Assembly: GCA_006226985.1 (NCBI GenBank)
Contig: SBGC01000041.1
Span: forward strand, 1-6,609
Source of the DNA: Bacillota bacterium
GTDB taxonomy: Bacteria > Bacillota_I > Bacilli_A > Acholeplasmatales > Acholeplasmataceae
Length of the DNA: 6,609 nt
Direction: 5' to 3'
Under the pieces are notes generated by a model. That model was given only the letters and a program-made list of their open reading frames with translations, made no database searches and was not told where the DNA came from. Of this stretch, positions 1 through 5,645 are shown one piece after another. Position 1 is the first letter of the stretch, and every line of letters begins with the position of its first letter. A program made the position numbers and the translations under genes.

Positions 1-11
1 CAATGTTAATG

Positions 12-17
12 TAAAAT
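12..17 (+). promoter_or_regulatory. Possible -10 element for the alanine dehydrogenase gene
   Basis: TAAAAT (5 of 6 matches to TATAAT) lies about 30 bases before the ald start. The matching -35 would fall outside the left edge, so the promoter cannot be confirmed. A transcript starting near base 24 would have a leader of about 20 bases, as seems to be the case for other genes here. Confidence 0.3.
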
Positions 18-43
18 ACGATGAAAAATTGAAGGAGAATAAC

Positions 44-1144
44 ATGATTATCGGAACAGTTAAAGAAATCAAAAACAACGAGTCTCGTGTTGGATTAACA
101 CCAAGTAGTGTTAAAGAATATATCCATCATGGACATGAAGTTTTGGTTGAACAAAATGCAGGTATTAATTCAGGATTTACAGATGATCAATACATTGACG
201 CTGGTGCAAGAATTATAAAATCAGCAGCAGATGTATGGAAAATGTCAGACATGATTGTAAAAGTTAAAGAACCATTATCAAGTGAGTATGGTTATTTAAG
301 AGAAGGTTTGATTCTTTATACATATCTTCATTTAGCTGCAGATGAAGAACTAACTAAAGCACTTATCGAATCGAAAACACAAGGTGTTGCATATGAAACG
401 ATTGAGCTTTCTGATGGCTCTTTACCTTGTTTAAAACCAATGAGTGAAGTTGCAGGTAGACTTGCAGCGATTGAAGGTTCTAAATATCTTGAAAAACCAT
501 TTGGAGGGTCTGGAGTCCTTATCTCTGGTGTTCCAGGTGTAGACCGTGCTAATGTTGTCATTATTGGTGCTGGTGTTGTAGGGGAAAATGCATTAAAGAT
601 GTTAGTTGGTATGGGAGCTAATTGTACAGTCTTAGATGTCAACTTAAAGAAACTTACCTATCTAGATGATATATATGGTAATCGCATTACAACACTTTAT
701 AGTAGTGCTGATAACATTCAAAGAACATTAAAAGAAGCTGATTTAGTGGTTGGTGCAGTCTTATTACCAGGAGCAAAAGCACCTAAACTCATTAAAACAG
801 AATATTATAAACATATGCGTAAGGGCAGTGTGATTGTTGACGTTGCGATTGACCAAGGTGGATCAACTGAAGTCTCACATCCAACAACACACGACAAGCC
901 AACATTCGTTGTCGATGATGTCATTCACTACTGTGTAGCTAACATGCCAGGTGCAGTTCCAAGAACATCTACAATCGCTTTAAATAACGCAACACTTCGT
1001 TATGGTTTAATGATTGCGGATTTTGGTTTAGACATCGCTATTGGTCGTTCAGATGCGCTTAAAAAAGGTGTAAACACATATCATGGTCAATGTACTTGTA
1101 AAGGTGTTTGCGAAGCGTTCGATTTAAATTACTTAGAAATATAA
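44..1144 (+). CDS. ald: Alanine dehydrogenase (NAD-dependent)
   Basis: This cytoplasmic enzyme reversibly converts L-alanine, NAD+ and water to pyruvate, ammonium and NADH, linking amino-acid catabolism to central carbon metabolism. The 366-residue product has the family's usual length and all landmark residues in register with characterised alanine dehydrogenases: R15 in the N-terminal KEIKNNESRVGLTP segment, K75 in KVKEP and H96 in YLHLAAD (pyruvate binding/catalysis), the dinucleotide-binding GAGVVG at 175-180, D198 for the NAD ribose, and D270 in VDVAIDQGG. The C-terminal half carries the conserved MPGAVPRTST segment (301-310). I chose ATG 44 because AAGGAG at 32-37 sits 6 bases before it; an in-frame TTG at 29 lies upstream of that ribosome site and is rejected. 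A hairpin terminator follows directly, so the gene ends its transcription unit. The last 30 residues hold a cluster of three cysteines (HGQCTCKGVC). The identity is firm; only promoter and upstream context are missing. Confidence 0.96.
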   Translation: MIIGTVKEIKNNESRVGLTPSSVKEYIHHGHEVLVEQNAGINSGFTDDQYIDAGARIIKSAADVWKMSDMIVKVKEPLSSEYGYLREGLILYTYLHLAADEELTKALIESKTQGVAYETIELSDGSLPCLKPMSEVAGRLAAIEGSKYLEKPFGGSGVLISGVPGVDRANVVIIGAGVVGENALKMLVGMGANCTVLDVNLKKLTYLDDIYGNRITTLYSSADNIQRTLKEADLVVGAVLLPGAKAPKLIKTEYYKHMRKGSVIVDVAIDQGGSTEVSHPTTHDKPTFVVDDVIHYCVANMPGAVPRTSTIALNNATLRYGLMIADFGLDIAIGRSDALKKGVNTYHGQCTCKGVCEAFDLNYLEI

Positions 1145-1155
1145 CATAAATATAT

Positions 1156-1188
1156 AAAAAATTGGATGAATGACTATCCAATTTTTTT
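1156..1188 (+). terminator. Intrinsic terminator after ald
   Basis: The arm 1156-1167 (A-run, then TTGGAT) pairs with 1176-1187 (ATCCAA, then T-run), giving a 12-bp stem with an 8-base loop (GAATGACT). The run of seven T at 1182-1188 supplies the release tract. It starts 11 bases after the ald stop and separates ald from the lipoprotein gene. Confidence 0.85.
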
Positions 1189-1209
1189 ATCGATTTAGAG
1201 AAGTTGGAT

Positions 1210-1237
1210 TTGAAAATCATTATAACTATGTTATAAT
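1210..1237 (+). promoter_or_regulatory. Promoter of the lipoprotein-CBS operon (extended -10)
   Basis: TTGAAA (1210-1215) and a perfect TATAAT (1232-1237) are separated by 16 bases. A TGT just before the -10 (1229-1231) makes it an extended -10. Transcription would begin near 1244, leaving a leader of only about 20 bases that contains the AAGAGGT ribosome site (1249-1255). The -10 lies inside an inverted repeat listed separately. Confidence 0.75.
1219..1237. promoter_or_regulatory. Perfect 8+8 bp inverted repeat over the -10; candidate operator
   Basis: ATTATAAC (1219-1226) and GTTATAAT (1230-1237) are exact reverse complements around a 3-base centre (TAT). The right arm contains the whole -10 box, so a dimeric repressor bound here would block RNA polymerase. 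The dyad is upstream of the predicted transcription start and would not form an RNA hairpin in the message. Its composition recalls Fur/PerR-type boxes (TTATAAT half-sites), but the spacing differs from the classical 7-1-7 layout, so I do not assign a regulator. Such AT-rich dyads can arise by chance. Confidence 0.45.
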
Positions 1238-1263
1238 ATAGGTATCATAAGAGGTACAAAAAA

Positions 1264-2082
1264 GTGAAGAAAATATATTTATTTTTTATCATCATGTTGA
1301 TAACAACAATACTTTTTTCATGCCAAAAAGATGAAGTAAAATTATTTCACTTGAGTGCTGGAGATACTATAGAAACGATTAAGTCAAGAATCTATCTAAA
1401 GACAACCATCAACGATGATGAGATTACATGGACATCAAGTAATGATGAAGTTGTTTCAACAACAGGTCAAGTGACAAGACCCGAAGTCAATCAAGCATCT
1501 GTCACTGTTATACTTGAGGCGACTTATAAAACTAAAACCTATAGCTATCAATTGACAGTTTTACCAAAAACAGGTGAATTAATCTTAGACTTATACCCGA
1601 GTCTAGATGATATGGAAAGCATTATTGAAATTATTACTTACGAAGAGCTTTTATCCCTTCTTCAAACAAAACCACAAGCACTTATTTACTTAGGATTTGA
1701 ATCGTGTCCGTGGTGTATGGAGTATTTGCCAATCTTTCATAAATTGGCTAAAAATACAGGACACGAAGTGATTTATTATTACAATTTTAAAGATGTCCGG
1801 ACGATTATTGATAACGCATTAAACCCAGCATTTCAAGCGATTGTTGATTTGATTGACCCCTCATTTCTTGTTAAAAACCCGACAAATCAAGATCTATGGT
1901 GGCTATATGCCCCTACTTTTATCGGACTTAAAGACGGTGAAATTAAGGGATTGTTCACTGGCGCTCTTACGAATCATGTTGCTTACGAAAACTATCTAAC
2001 AGACACCCAAGTGGAAGACTTAAAAGATATATTTAGAAACATACTATCAGCAGTGAAACCTGTAGATCCATGTGGATGTTAA
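1264..2082 (+). CDS. Lipoprotein with bacterial Ig-like and thioredoxin-like (CPWC) domains
   Basis: The 272-residue product is probably anchored on the outer face of the membrane. It has a lysine-rich N-terminus, a hydrophobic stretch (4-18) and a lipobox LFSC with lipidated cysteine C20. Residues about 25-100 resemble the atypical bacterial Ig-like fold (ITWTSSNDEVVSTTGQVTRP followed by alternating beta strands ending in YSYQLTVL). Residues about 120-260 look like a thioredoxin fold: LIYLGFESCPWCMEYLPIF with a CPWC redox pair (C148, C151) and a candidate cis-proline in YAPTF (P217). The protein ends in CGC (C270, C272), a possible second thiol pair. It may reduce, oxidise or shuffle disulfides of surface proteins; the substrate is unknown. 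The start is GTG 1264, with AAGAGGT ending 8-9 bases upstream. The stop TAA overlaps the ribosome site of the next gene, implying co-transcription. Fold assignments rest on motif recognition only; the redox role is inferred. Confidence 0.85.
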   Translation: MKKIYLFFIIMLITTILFSCQKDEVKLFHLSAGDTIETIKSRIYLKTTINDDEITWTSSNDEVVSTTGQVTRPEVNQASVTVILEATYKTKTYSYQLTVLPKTGELILDLYPSLDDMESIIEIITYEELLSLLQTKPQALIYLGFESCPWCMEYLPIFHKLAKNTGHEVIYYYNFKDVRTIIDNALNPAFQAIVDLIDPSFLVKNPTNQDLWWLYAPTFIGLKDGEIKGLFTGALTNHVAYENYLTDTQVEDLKDIFRNILSAVKPVDPCGC

Positions 2083-2091
2083 AGGAGACAT

Positions 2092-2502
2092 ATGAACGTT
2101 TTATTTTGCTTAACACCAAAAGAAAAAGTAGCCTATATTTATGATGACTACTCTATTCGACAAGCTTTAGAAAAAATGCGTATTTACCGATATAAATCGA
2201 TTCCTATACTCAATAGAAATGGTGATTATATTGGTACACTTTCAGAAGGTGATTTATTATGGTATCTAAAAGATCACCATAAGGATTTCGAAAAATATGA
2301 GGCGATTTCAATAGCTAAAGTACCACGAAACAAAGATAATGTTTCTGTACAAATACATACCAATATTGAAGATATTATTGATGTTGCAACCCAGCAAAAC
2401 TTTGTTCCAGTATTAGATGATTACGGTGCCTTTATTGGGATTATTACACGAAAAGATATTTTCAATTATATGGTTAAACAAATGAATAATGGCCAAAAAT
2501 AA
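2092..2502 (+). CDS. Two-CBS-domain protein, probable nucleotide sensor
   Basis: The 136-residue cytoplasmic protein consists almost entirely of a CBS pair (Bateman module): CBS1 about residues 8-62 and CBS2 about 74-132. Each ends in the pattern that typically contacts a nucleotide ribose/phosphate, S-x-x-D in GTLSEGDLLWYL (S51, D54) and T-x-x-D in GIITRKDIF (T119, D122), so both sites look intact. CBS pairs bind AMP, ATP, S-adenosylmethionine or, in several Firmicutes, c-di-AMP; nothing here shows which ligand applies. There is no fused enzyme or transporter domain, so it presumably acts by binding a partner. ATG 2092 follows AAAGGAG (2081-2087), which overlaps the stop of the lipoprotein gene. 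The 9-base gap suggests translational coupling. Free-standing CBS proteins starting MN(I/V)LF-LTPK are, from memory, common in clostridia and relatives and remain uncharacterised. Confidence 0.88.
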   Translation: MNVLFCLTPKEKVAYIYDDYSIRQALEKMRIYRYKSIPILNRNGDYIGTLSEGDLLWYLKDHHKDFEKYEAISIAKVPRNKDNVSVQIHTNIEDIIDVATQQNFVPVLDDYGAFIGIITRKDIFNYMVKQMNNGQK

Positions 2503-2503
2503 A

Positions 2504-2538
2504 AAATGAAGCTTCGACCAGAAGCTTCATTTATTTTT
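2504..2538. terminator. Bidirectional terminator between converging operons
   Basis: ATGAAGCTTC (2506-2515) pairs perfectly with GAAGCTTCAT (2521-2530) around a 5-base loop, GACCA. A-T pairs extend the stem to 2504/2532. T-rich sequence follows on the plus strand (TTTATTTTT, from 2530), and the A-rich stretch 2495-2506 gives a T-tract on the minus strand. It begins at the CBS stop and ends a few bases beyond the minus-strand stop at 2541, so it most likely terminates both units. Confidence 0.88.
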
Positions 2539-2540
2539 CA

Positions 2541-3203
2541 TTAAATGTGAAATCTTCGTTTAAACTCTTCTCTACTACTTTTAGATGGTAGAAAAATGAT
2601 ACCTAAAAGTGTAAAAATAGAATAGAAGAAACAAATCAAACTTGGCCATTGAACTTCAGTTACTTTAAAGATATTGAGTAAACCAGGAACAAGACCTATG
2701 ATGGTAATAATAATGAGACTTGAAAAGTAATCAAACCATTTCTTTTTGTTAAAAACAATAAGAATTGATAAAAGTAAAATGTTAGACATAATCGCGAATG
2801 GGAAGACAATGTCAATTGCCCAACGGTAATCTCTAATCGCTAATCCAATGAGAATAACAGCAAGTACAGTTAAAATAATTGTTTTTACAAGTTTTGATGT
2901 CCATATGGTAGGTATAGCTAAGACAATATACATGGCAATTGCATATAAGGTTGTTACAGCAACGACTAAGCTCCACGATAAAGGCAAGCCATTAGCGAAA
3001 TCAAAATATATACTAACAATCGCTGCAATAATATTTAAGTAAATAAAGAATCGTATTAAAAATCTTGATGACGATCGTTTTGTCATTTCTGGAAACTTGA
3101 ATGTAGATTCCTGATTATCAGTTTGTTCAAGCTCACCATTACATAATAAACAATGCTCTAAATCGGAATCATAATGAACGTGACATGTTTTACAATATTT
3201 CAT
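2541..3203 (-). CDS. Zinc-ribbon, six-helix membrane protein (DUF6320-like)
   Basis: The 220-residue product starts with a cytoplasmic zinc-ribbon-like knuckle with cysteines at 4, 7, 18 and 21 (CKTC and CLLC). A polar linker follows, then six predicted hydrophobic helices at about 48-67, 75-98, 105-124, 129-151, 158-179 and 186-206. The tail is short and basic (REEFKRRFHI). This layout matches the uncharacterised DUF6320 type as I remember it; no catalytic motif is visible. I prefer ATG 3203 to the adjacent ATG 3206 because AAGGAGG (3216-3210 on the minus strand) is 6 bases away rather than 3. The gene starts inside the end of the upstream acyltransferase-like gene (14-base overlap), so the two are almost certainly translated together. 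The metal-binding domain next to a membrane domain suggests a regulatory or scaffolding part that could recruit the partner enzyme to the membrane; this is inference. Confidence 0.82.
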   Translation of the reverse strand: MKYCKTCHVHYDSDLEHCLLCNGELEQTDNQESTFKFPEMTKRSSSRFLIRFFIYLNIIAAIVSIYFDFANGLPLSWSLVVAVTTLYAIAMYIVLAIPTIWTSKLVKTIILTVLAVILIGLAIRDYRWAIDIVFPFAIMSNILLLSILIVFNKKKWFDYFSSLIIITIIGLVPGLLNIFKVTEVQWPSLICFFYSIFTLLGIIFLPSKSSREEFKRRFHI

Positions 3204-4470
3204 CATAACCCTCCTTATAGTTTGTATCTAATGTAACATCGAGTCCATCTTTAACTAAAATTGAAATCATATGATTAATGATTGATAAATCCTTAAGAGG
3301 TGTACTTAGAATCATGTTTGTTTGATTACCCAATGAGATTAATGTCATCGCAAGTCCATAACCTGCATTGATGAAATCAGCATCTAAAACTTTATCTTTT
3401 AAGCCTGATGGGAGATCAACAATTGCTAAATTTGAGATAGAGCAACTACTGATGCTTTCTCCTAAAATATTATAACCAATTTTAAAGGCTAATGTCTTTA
3501 AGATTAGTGGAAGGATCCGAATAAATGGGTTTTTTTCAAATCCAACAAGAGAGCTAATGCGTGATTGTAATTTATCTTTATCAAGTTGATCCACAAATTG
3601 TTCTTTAGTGAGTTCAAGCATGTTATCAAAAGTCCAATCCGTACGATTAGCATCATATGTTCCTTTAATGTAAAGTGAGAAATTTCTTAAAGTTACAGAA
3701 CTAAAGTATGGACGTAAATTAACAGGTATAAAAATCTTTAATGGTTTCTTTTTACCAATAAAGTCAACAGTTTCCTTATAAATAGAATAAGCCATGAGTG
3801 CTGTAACATATTGTGTAATTGTACATTGGTACTTGTTTTTTACAAGCTTGATCAGTTCATCAGTTTTAAGTTTTGCTTTAACAACTAATACCCAGTGTTG
3901 ACCAAATTTTTCACCGGTTAGGTGATAAGCTTTTTCTTCATTCAAATTTCTGCGTTTATCTTTGTCATAGTTTGAGACGAAATTATCTTCACTTTCTTTT
4001 TTCGAATAAGGTTTTTCACTCAATATCTTATTTTCATGATCAATCTTTAATCCTTGAAGTTTGTAATATTGGAATAAAAGTGATTTTAAGAAATTTAGTG
4101 CACCATTTCCATCACTTAGTGCATGAAATGTTTCTAACGTAATTTTGTTTTGGAAATAATAAACTTTAAATAAGTATCCTTGATTACGGACAGGTTTGAA
4201 ATATTTACATACTTGAGCAGGTTCTTTTTCAACTAAAAAACGTCTTTCATTTTGTGCGAAATAATTCCAAAAAAGTCCATTTTTTAGTTGGACTGCAAAC
4301 GTCTCGAATCGAGGGAGTATTTTGTTAACCGCATCTTCTAAGATGATGGGATCAACCTCGTGGTCTATATAAAAAGATAGACGAAACACATTGCTGCGTT
4401 CATCTTGGGATACAGCGGGAAATATTTTTCCGGCATTATCGAGTTTATACCAGTATTTTTTCTTTTTCAT
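3190..4470 (-). CDS. Condensation-domain / alcohol-acetyltransferase-like protein
   Basis: The 426-residue protein has the layout of the CoA-dependent acyltransferase superfamily (chloramphenicol acetyltransferase, NRPS condensation, alcohol acetyltransferase and PapA-like enzymes). The active-site motif is FHALSDGNG at 115-123, with H116 as candidate catalytic base and D120-G121 completing HxxxDG; the first His of the classical HHxxxDG is Phe. The second half has PVNLRPYF (249-256) and SNLAIVDLP (346-354), which match conserved segments lining the channel between lobes in this family. No signal peptide, carrier domain or adenylation domain is present, so this is a stand-alone acyltransferase rather than part of a peptide synthetase. 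Substrates cannot be read from the sequence; lipids, sugars or alcohols are possible. ATG 4470 is preceded by AAAGGTG (4484-4478) with 7 bases of spacing. It is the first gene of a two-gene minus-strand operon and overlaps the membrane-protein gene downstream, implying a joint membrane-associated function. Confidence 0.8.
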   Translation of the reverse strand: MKKKKYWYKLDNAGKIFPAVSQDERSNVFRLSFYIDHEVDPIILEDAVNKILPRFETFAVQLKNGLFWNYFAQNERRFLVEKEPAQVCKYFKPVRNQGYLFKVYYFQNKITLETFHALSDGNGALNFLKSLLFQYYKLQGLKIDHENKILSEKPYSKKESEDNFVSNYDKDKRRNLNEEKAYHLTGEKFGQHWVLVVKAKLKTDELIKLVKNKYQCTITQYVTALMAYSIYKETVDFIGKKKPLKIFIPVNLRPYFSSVTLRNFSLYIKGTYDANRTDWTFDNMLELTKEQFVDQLDKDKLQSRISSLVGFEKNPFIRILPLILKTLAFKIGYNILGESISSCSISNLAIVDLPSGLKDKVLDADFINAGYGLAMTLISLGNQTNMILSTPLKDLSIINHMISILVKDGLDVTLDTNYKEGYDEIL

Positions 4471-4521
4471 ATTAACACACCTTTGGACACAAGGAAGTAA
4501 CTAGTTATTGGTGTCATTCAT

Positions 4522-4550
4522 ATTATACTCTTTTTTGAAAATATTTTGAA
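4522..4550 (-). promoter_or_regulatory. Promoter of the acyltransferase-membrane protein operon
   Basis: Read on the minus strand, TTCAAA (4550-4545) and a perfect TATAAT (4527-4522) are 17 bases apart. Transcription would start near 4515, giving a leader of about 45 bases before the ATG at 4470. The -35 sits inside an AT-only inverted repeat, AATATTT-TG-AAATATT (4540-4555), which could be an operator or merely AT-rich sequence. Confidence 0.65.
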
Positions 4551-4576
4551 ATATTATATGAAAGTTAACATAAAAA

Positions 4577-4598
4577 AATACTACGAATTCGAAGCAAT
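4577..4598. promoter_or_regulatory. Candidate MhqR operator (CGAATTCG-centred palindrome)
   Basis: CTACGAATTCGAAG (4581-4594) is a 14-bp palindrome with one mismatched pair; its core CGAATTCG (4584-4591) is perfect. Weaker pairing continues outwards at 4579/4596 and 4577/4598. As I recall it, the Bacillus subtilis MhqR box is tATCTcgaAtTCgAGATa, which has the same CGAATTCG core and the CT/AG flanks in nearly the same positions. The site lies upstream of an operon that encodes an MhqR-like repressor, so autoregulation is the natural reading. It sits just 5' of the preferred promoter (4603-4631) and would overlap the transcription start of an alternative one (4546-4574). Confidence 0.6.
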
Positions 4599-4602
4599 TC
4601 TT

Positions 4603-4631
4603 TTGATATTAATGCATATTTGGTTTAAAAT
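4603..4631 (+). promoter_or_regulatory. Promoter of the mhqO-mhqR-mhqD operon
   Basis: TTGATA (4603-4608) and TAAAAT (4626-4631), each 5 of 6 matches to consensus, have an ideal 17-base spacer. Transcription would start near 4638, immediately before GGAGGT (4640-4645) and the ATG at 4652, a leader of about 14 bases. A second, weaker candidate is TTGAAA (4546-4551) with CATAAA (4569-4574), also spaced by 17; it would place the palindrome at +1 and so fit a repressor site better. Confidence 0.6.
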
Positions 4632-4651
4632 TAAGTCATGGAGGTATTTAT

Positions 4652-5644
4652 ATGAAACAATTAAACGGCATTCATCATGTAACTGCCATAACAAGCAGTG
4701 CAGAAAAAATATATCAATTTTTCACATATATTTTAGGATTAAGACTCGTGAAGAAAACAGTTAATCAAGATGACATACAAACATATCATTTATTTTTTGC
4801 AGATGATATAGGATCTGCTGGTACAGATATGACATTTTTCGACTTTCCAGGTGTCCAGAAGGCAATCAAAGGATCTGATGAGATTGCAAAAACATCTTTT
4901 CGTGTACCAAATGATCTCGCAATTGATTATTATAAAAAACGTTTTGAAACGTATCAAGTTAAACACGATGAGATTAAGTATTTATTCGGCATAAAAACAC
5001 TAGCGTTTGAAGACTTTGATGGACAAGAATATGTCTTATTTTCAGATGAGCATGATCAAGGAGTCAAACCAGGTATCCCATGGCAAAAAGGACCTATACC
5101 CTTAAGATTTGCTATAAGAGGATTAGGACCTATCTTCTTTAGAGTACGAGATGAACAACGTATGGACCGTGTATTAACACACGTTATGGGATTCGAAAAA
5201 ATCGATCAACAAGATCATCTCATTTTATACCAAACTGGGCTCAAAGGAAATGGTTCATCTGTCATTTTAGACGTACAACATGATTTACCACAAGCAAGGC
5301 AAGGATATGGTGGGGTTCATCATGTCGCTTTCCGTATAGATGATAAAAAGGCTATTAATGACTGGATTCAAACATTGAATGCACTACGTGCACCACACTC
5401 AGGATATGTTGATCGTTTTTATTTTGAATCGCTTTATACTAGACTTTATCCAGGAATTTTATTTGAGTTTGCAACAGAAGGTCCAGGATTTATTGATGAT
5501 GAAGAAGCATACGAAGTATTAGGAGAAACGTTAGCTTTACCTCCTAAATTTAGACATCAAAGACAACAGATTGAAAAGTTGGTTAGATATATTGATACAG
5601 TAAGAAGCAACAAAGTATTTGAGAAAGAAGAATTGGGGATATAA
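4652..5644 (+). CDS. mhqO: Ring-cleaving dioxygenase / glyoxalase-family protein (MhqO-like)
   Basis: The 330-residue cytoplasmic protein has two VOC (glyoxalase/extradiol dioxygenase) domains, about residues 4-130 and 152-280. The metal site of this family can be read: histidine in GIHHVTAI (H8/H9), histidine in GGVHHVAFRI (H223/H224) and glutamate in ILFEFATEGPGF (E272). The N-terminal LGLRLVKKTVNQDD and TYHLFFADDIGSAGTDMTFF segments are typical of the MhqA/MhqO/MhqE type, which in Bacillus and Staphylococcus confer resistance to 2-methylhydroquinone and catechol, presumably by metal-dependent ring opening. The exact substrate here is not determined. The start is ATG 4652, 6 bases after GGAGGT. 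It is the first gene of a tight operon: one base separates its stop from the marR start, and its last codons carry the next gene's ribosome site (GGGG at 5635-5638). The symbol follows family and operon context; mhqA or mhqE would be equally defensible. Confidence 0.9.
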   Translation: MKQLNGIHHVTAITSSAEKIYQFFTYILGLRLVKKTVNQDDIQTYHLFFADDIGSAGTDMTFFDFPGVQKAIKGSDEIAKTSFRVPNDLAIDYYKKRFETYQVKHDEIKYLFGIKTLAFEDFDGQEYVLFSDEHDQGVKPGIPWQKGPIPLRFAIRGLGPIFFRVRDEQRMDRVLTHVMGFEKIDQQDHLILYQTGLKGNGSSVILDVQHDLPQARQGYGGVHHVAFRIDDKKAINDWIQTLNALRAPHSGYVDRFYFESLYTRLYPGILFEFATEGPGFIDDEEAYEVLGETLALPPKFRHQRQQIEKLVRYIDTVRSNKVFEKEELGI

Positions 5645-5645
5645 C

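Noticed and set aside
29..43. Upstream TTG as the ald start
   Set aside because: The TTG precedes the AAGGAG ribosome site; ATG 44 has correct spacing and puts catalytic residues at the family's positions.
328..642. Minus-strand open frame of 104 codons inside ald
   Set aside because: It is antisense to a strongly conserved gene, its composition shows no family resemblance, and it has no ribosome site of note.
2848..3042. Plus-strand open frame of 64 codons inside the membrane-protein gene
   Set aside because: Antisense shadow of the hydrophobic helices; no separate promoter or coding signature.
3204..3206. First of two adjacent ATGs as the membrane-protein start
   Set aside because: It lies only 3 bases from AAGGAGG; the next ATG at 3203 has a better 6-base spacing. 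The difference is one residue.
4546..4764. Plus-strand open frame of 72 codons crossing the mhqO promoter
   Set aside because: It runs through the promoter, operator and start of mhqO in another frame and lacks a ribosome site; low-complexity AT-rich translation.
5619..5645. Upstream TTG as the marR start
   Set aside because: It would overlap mhqO by 26 bases; ATG 5646 follows a ribosome site and gives a normal MarR length.
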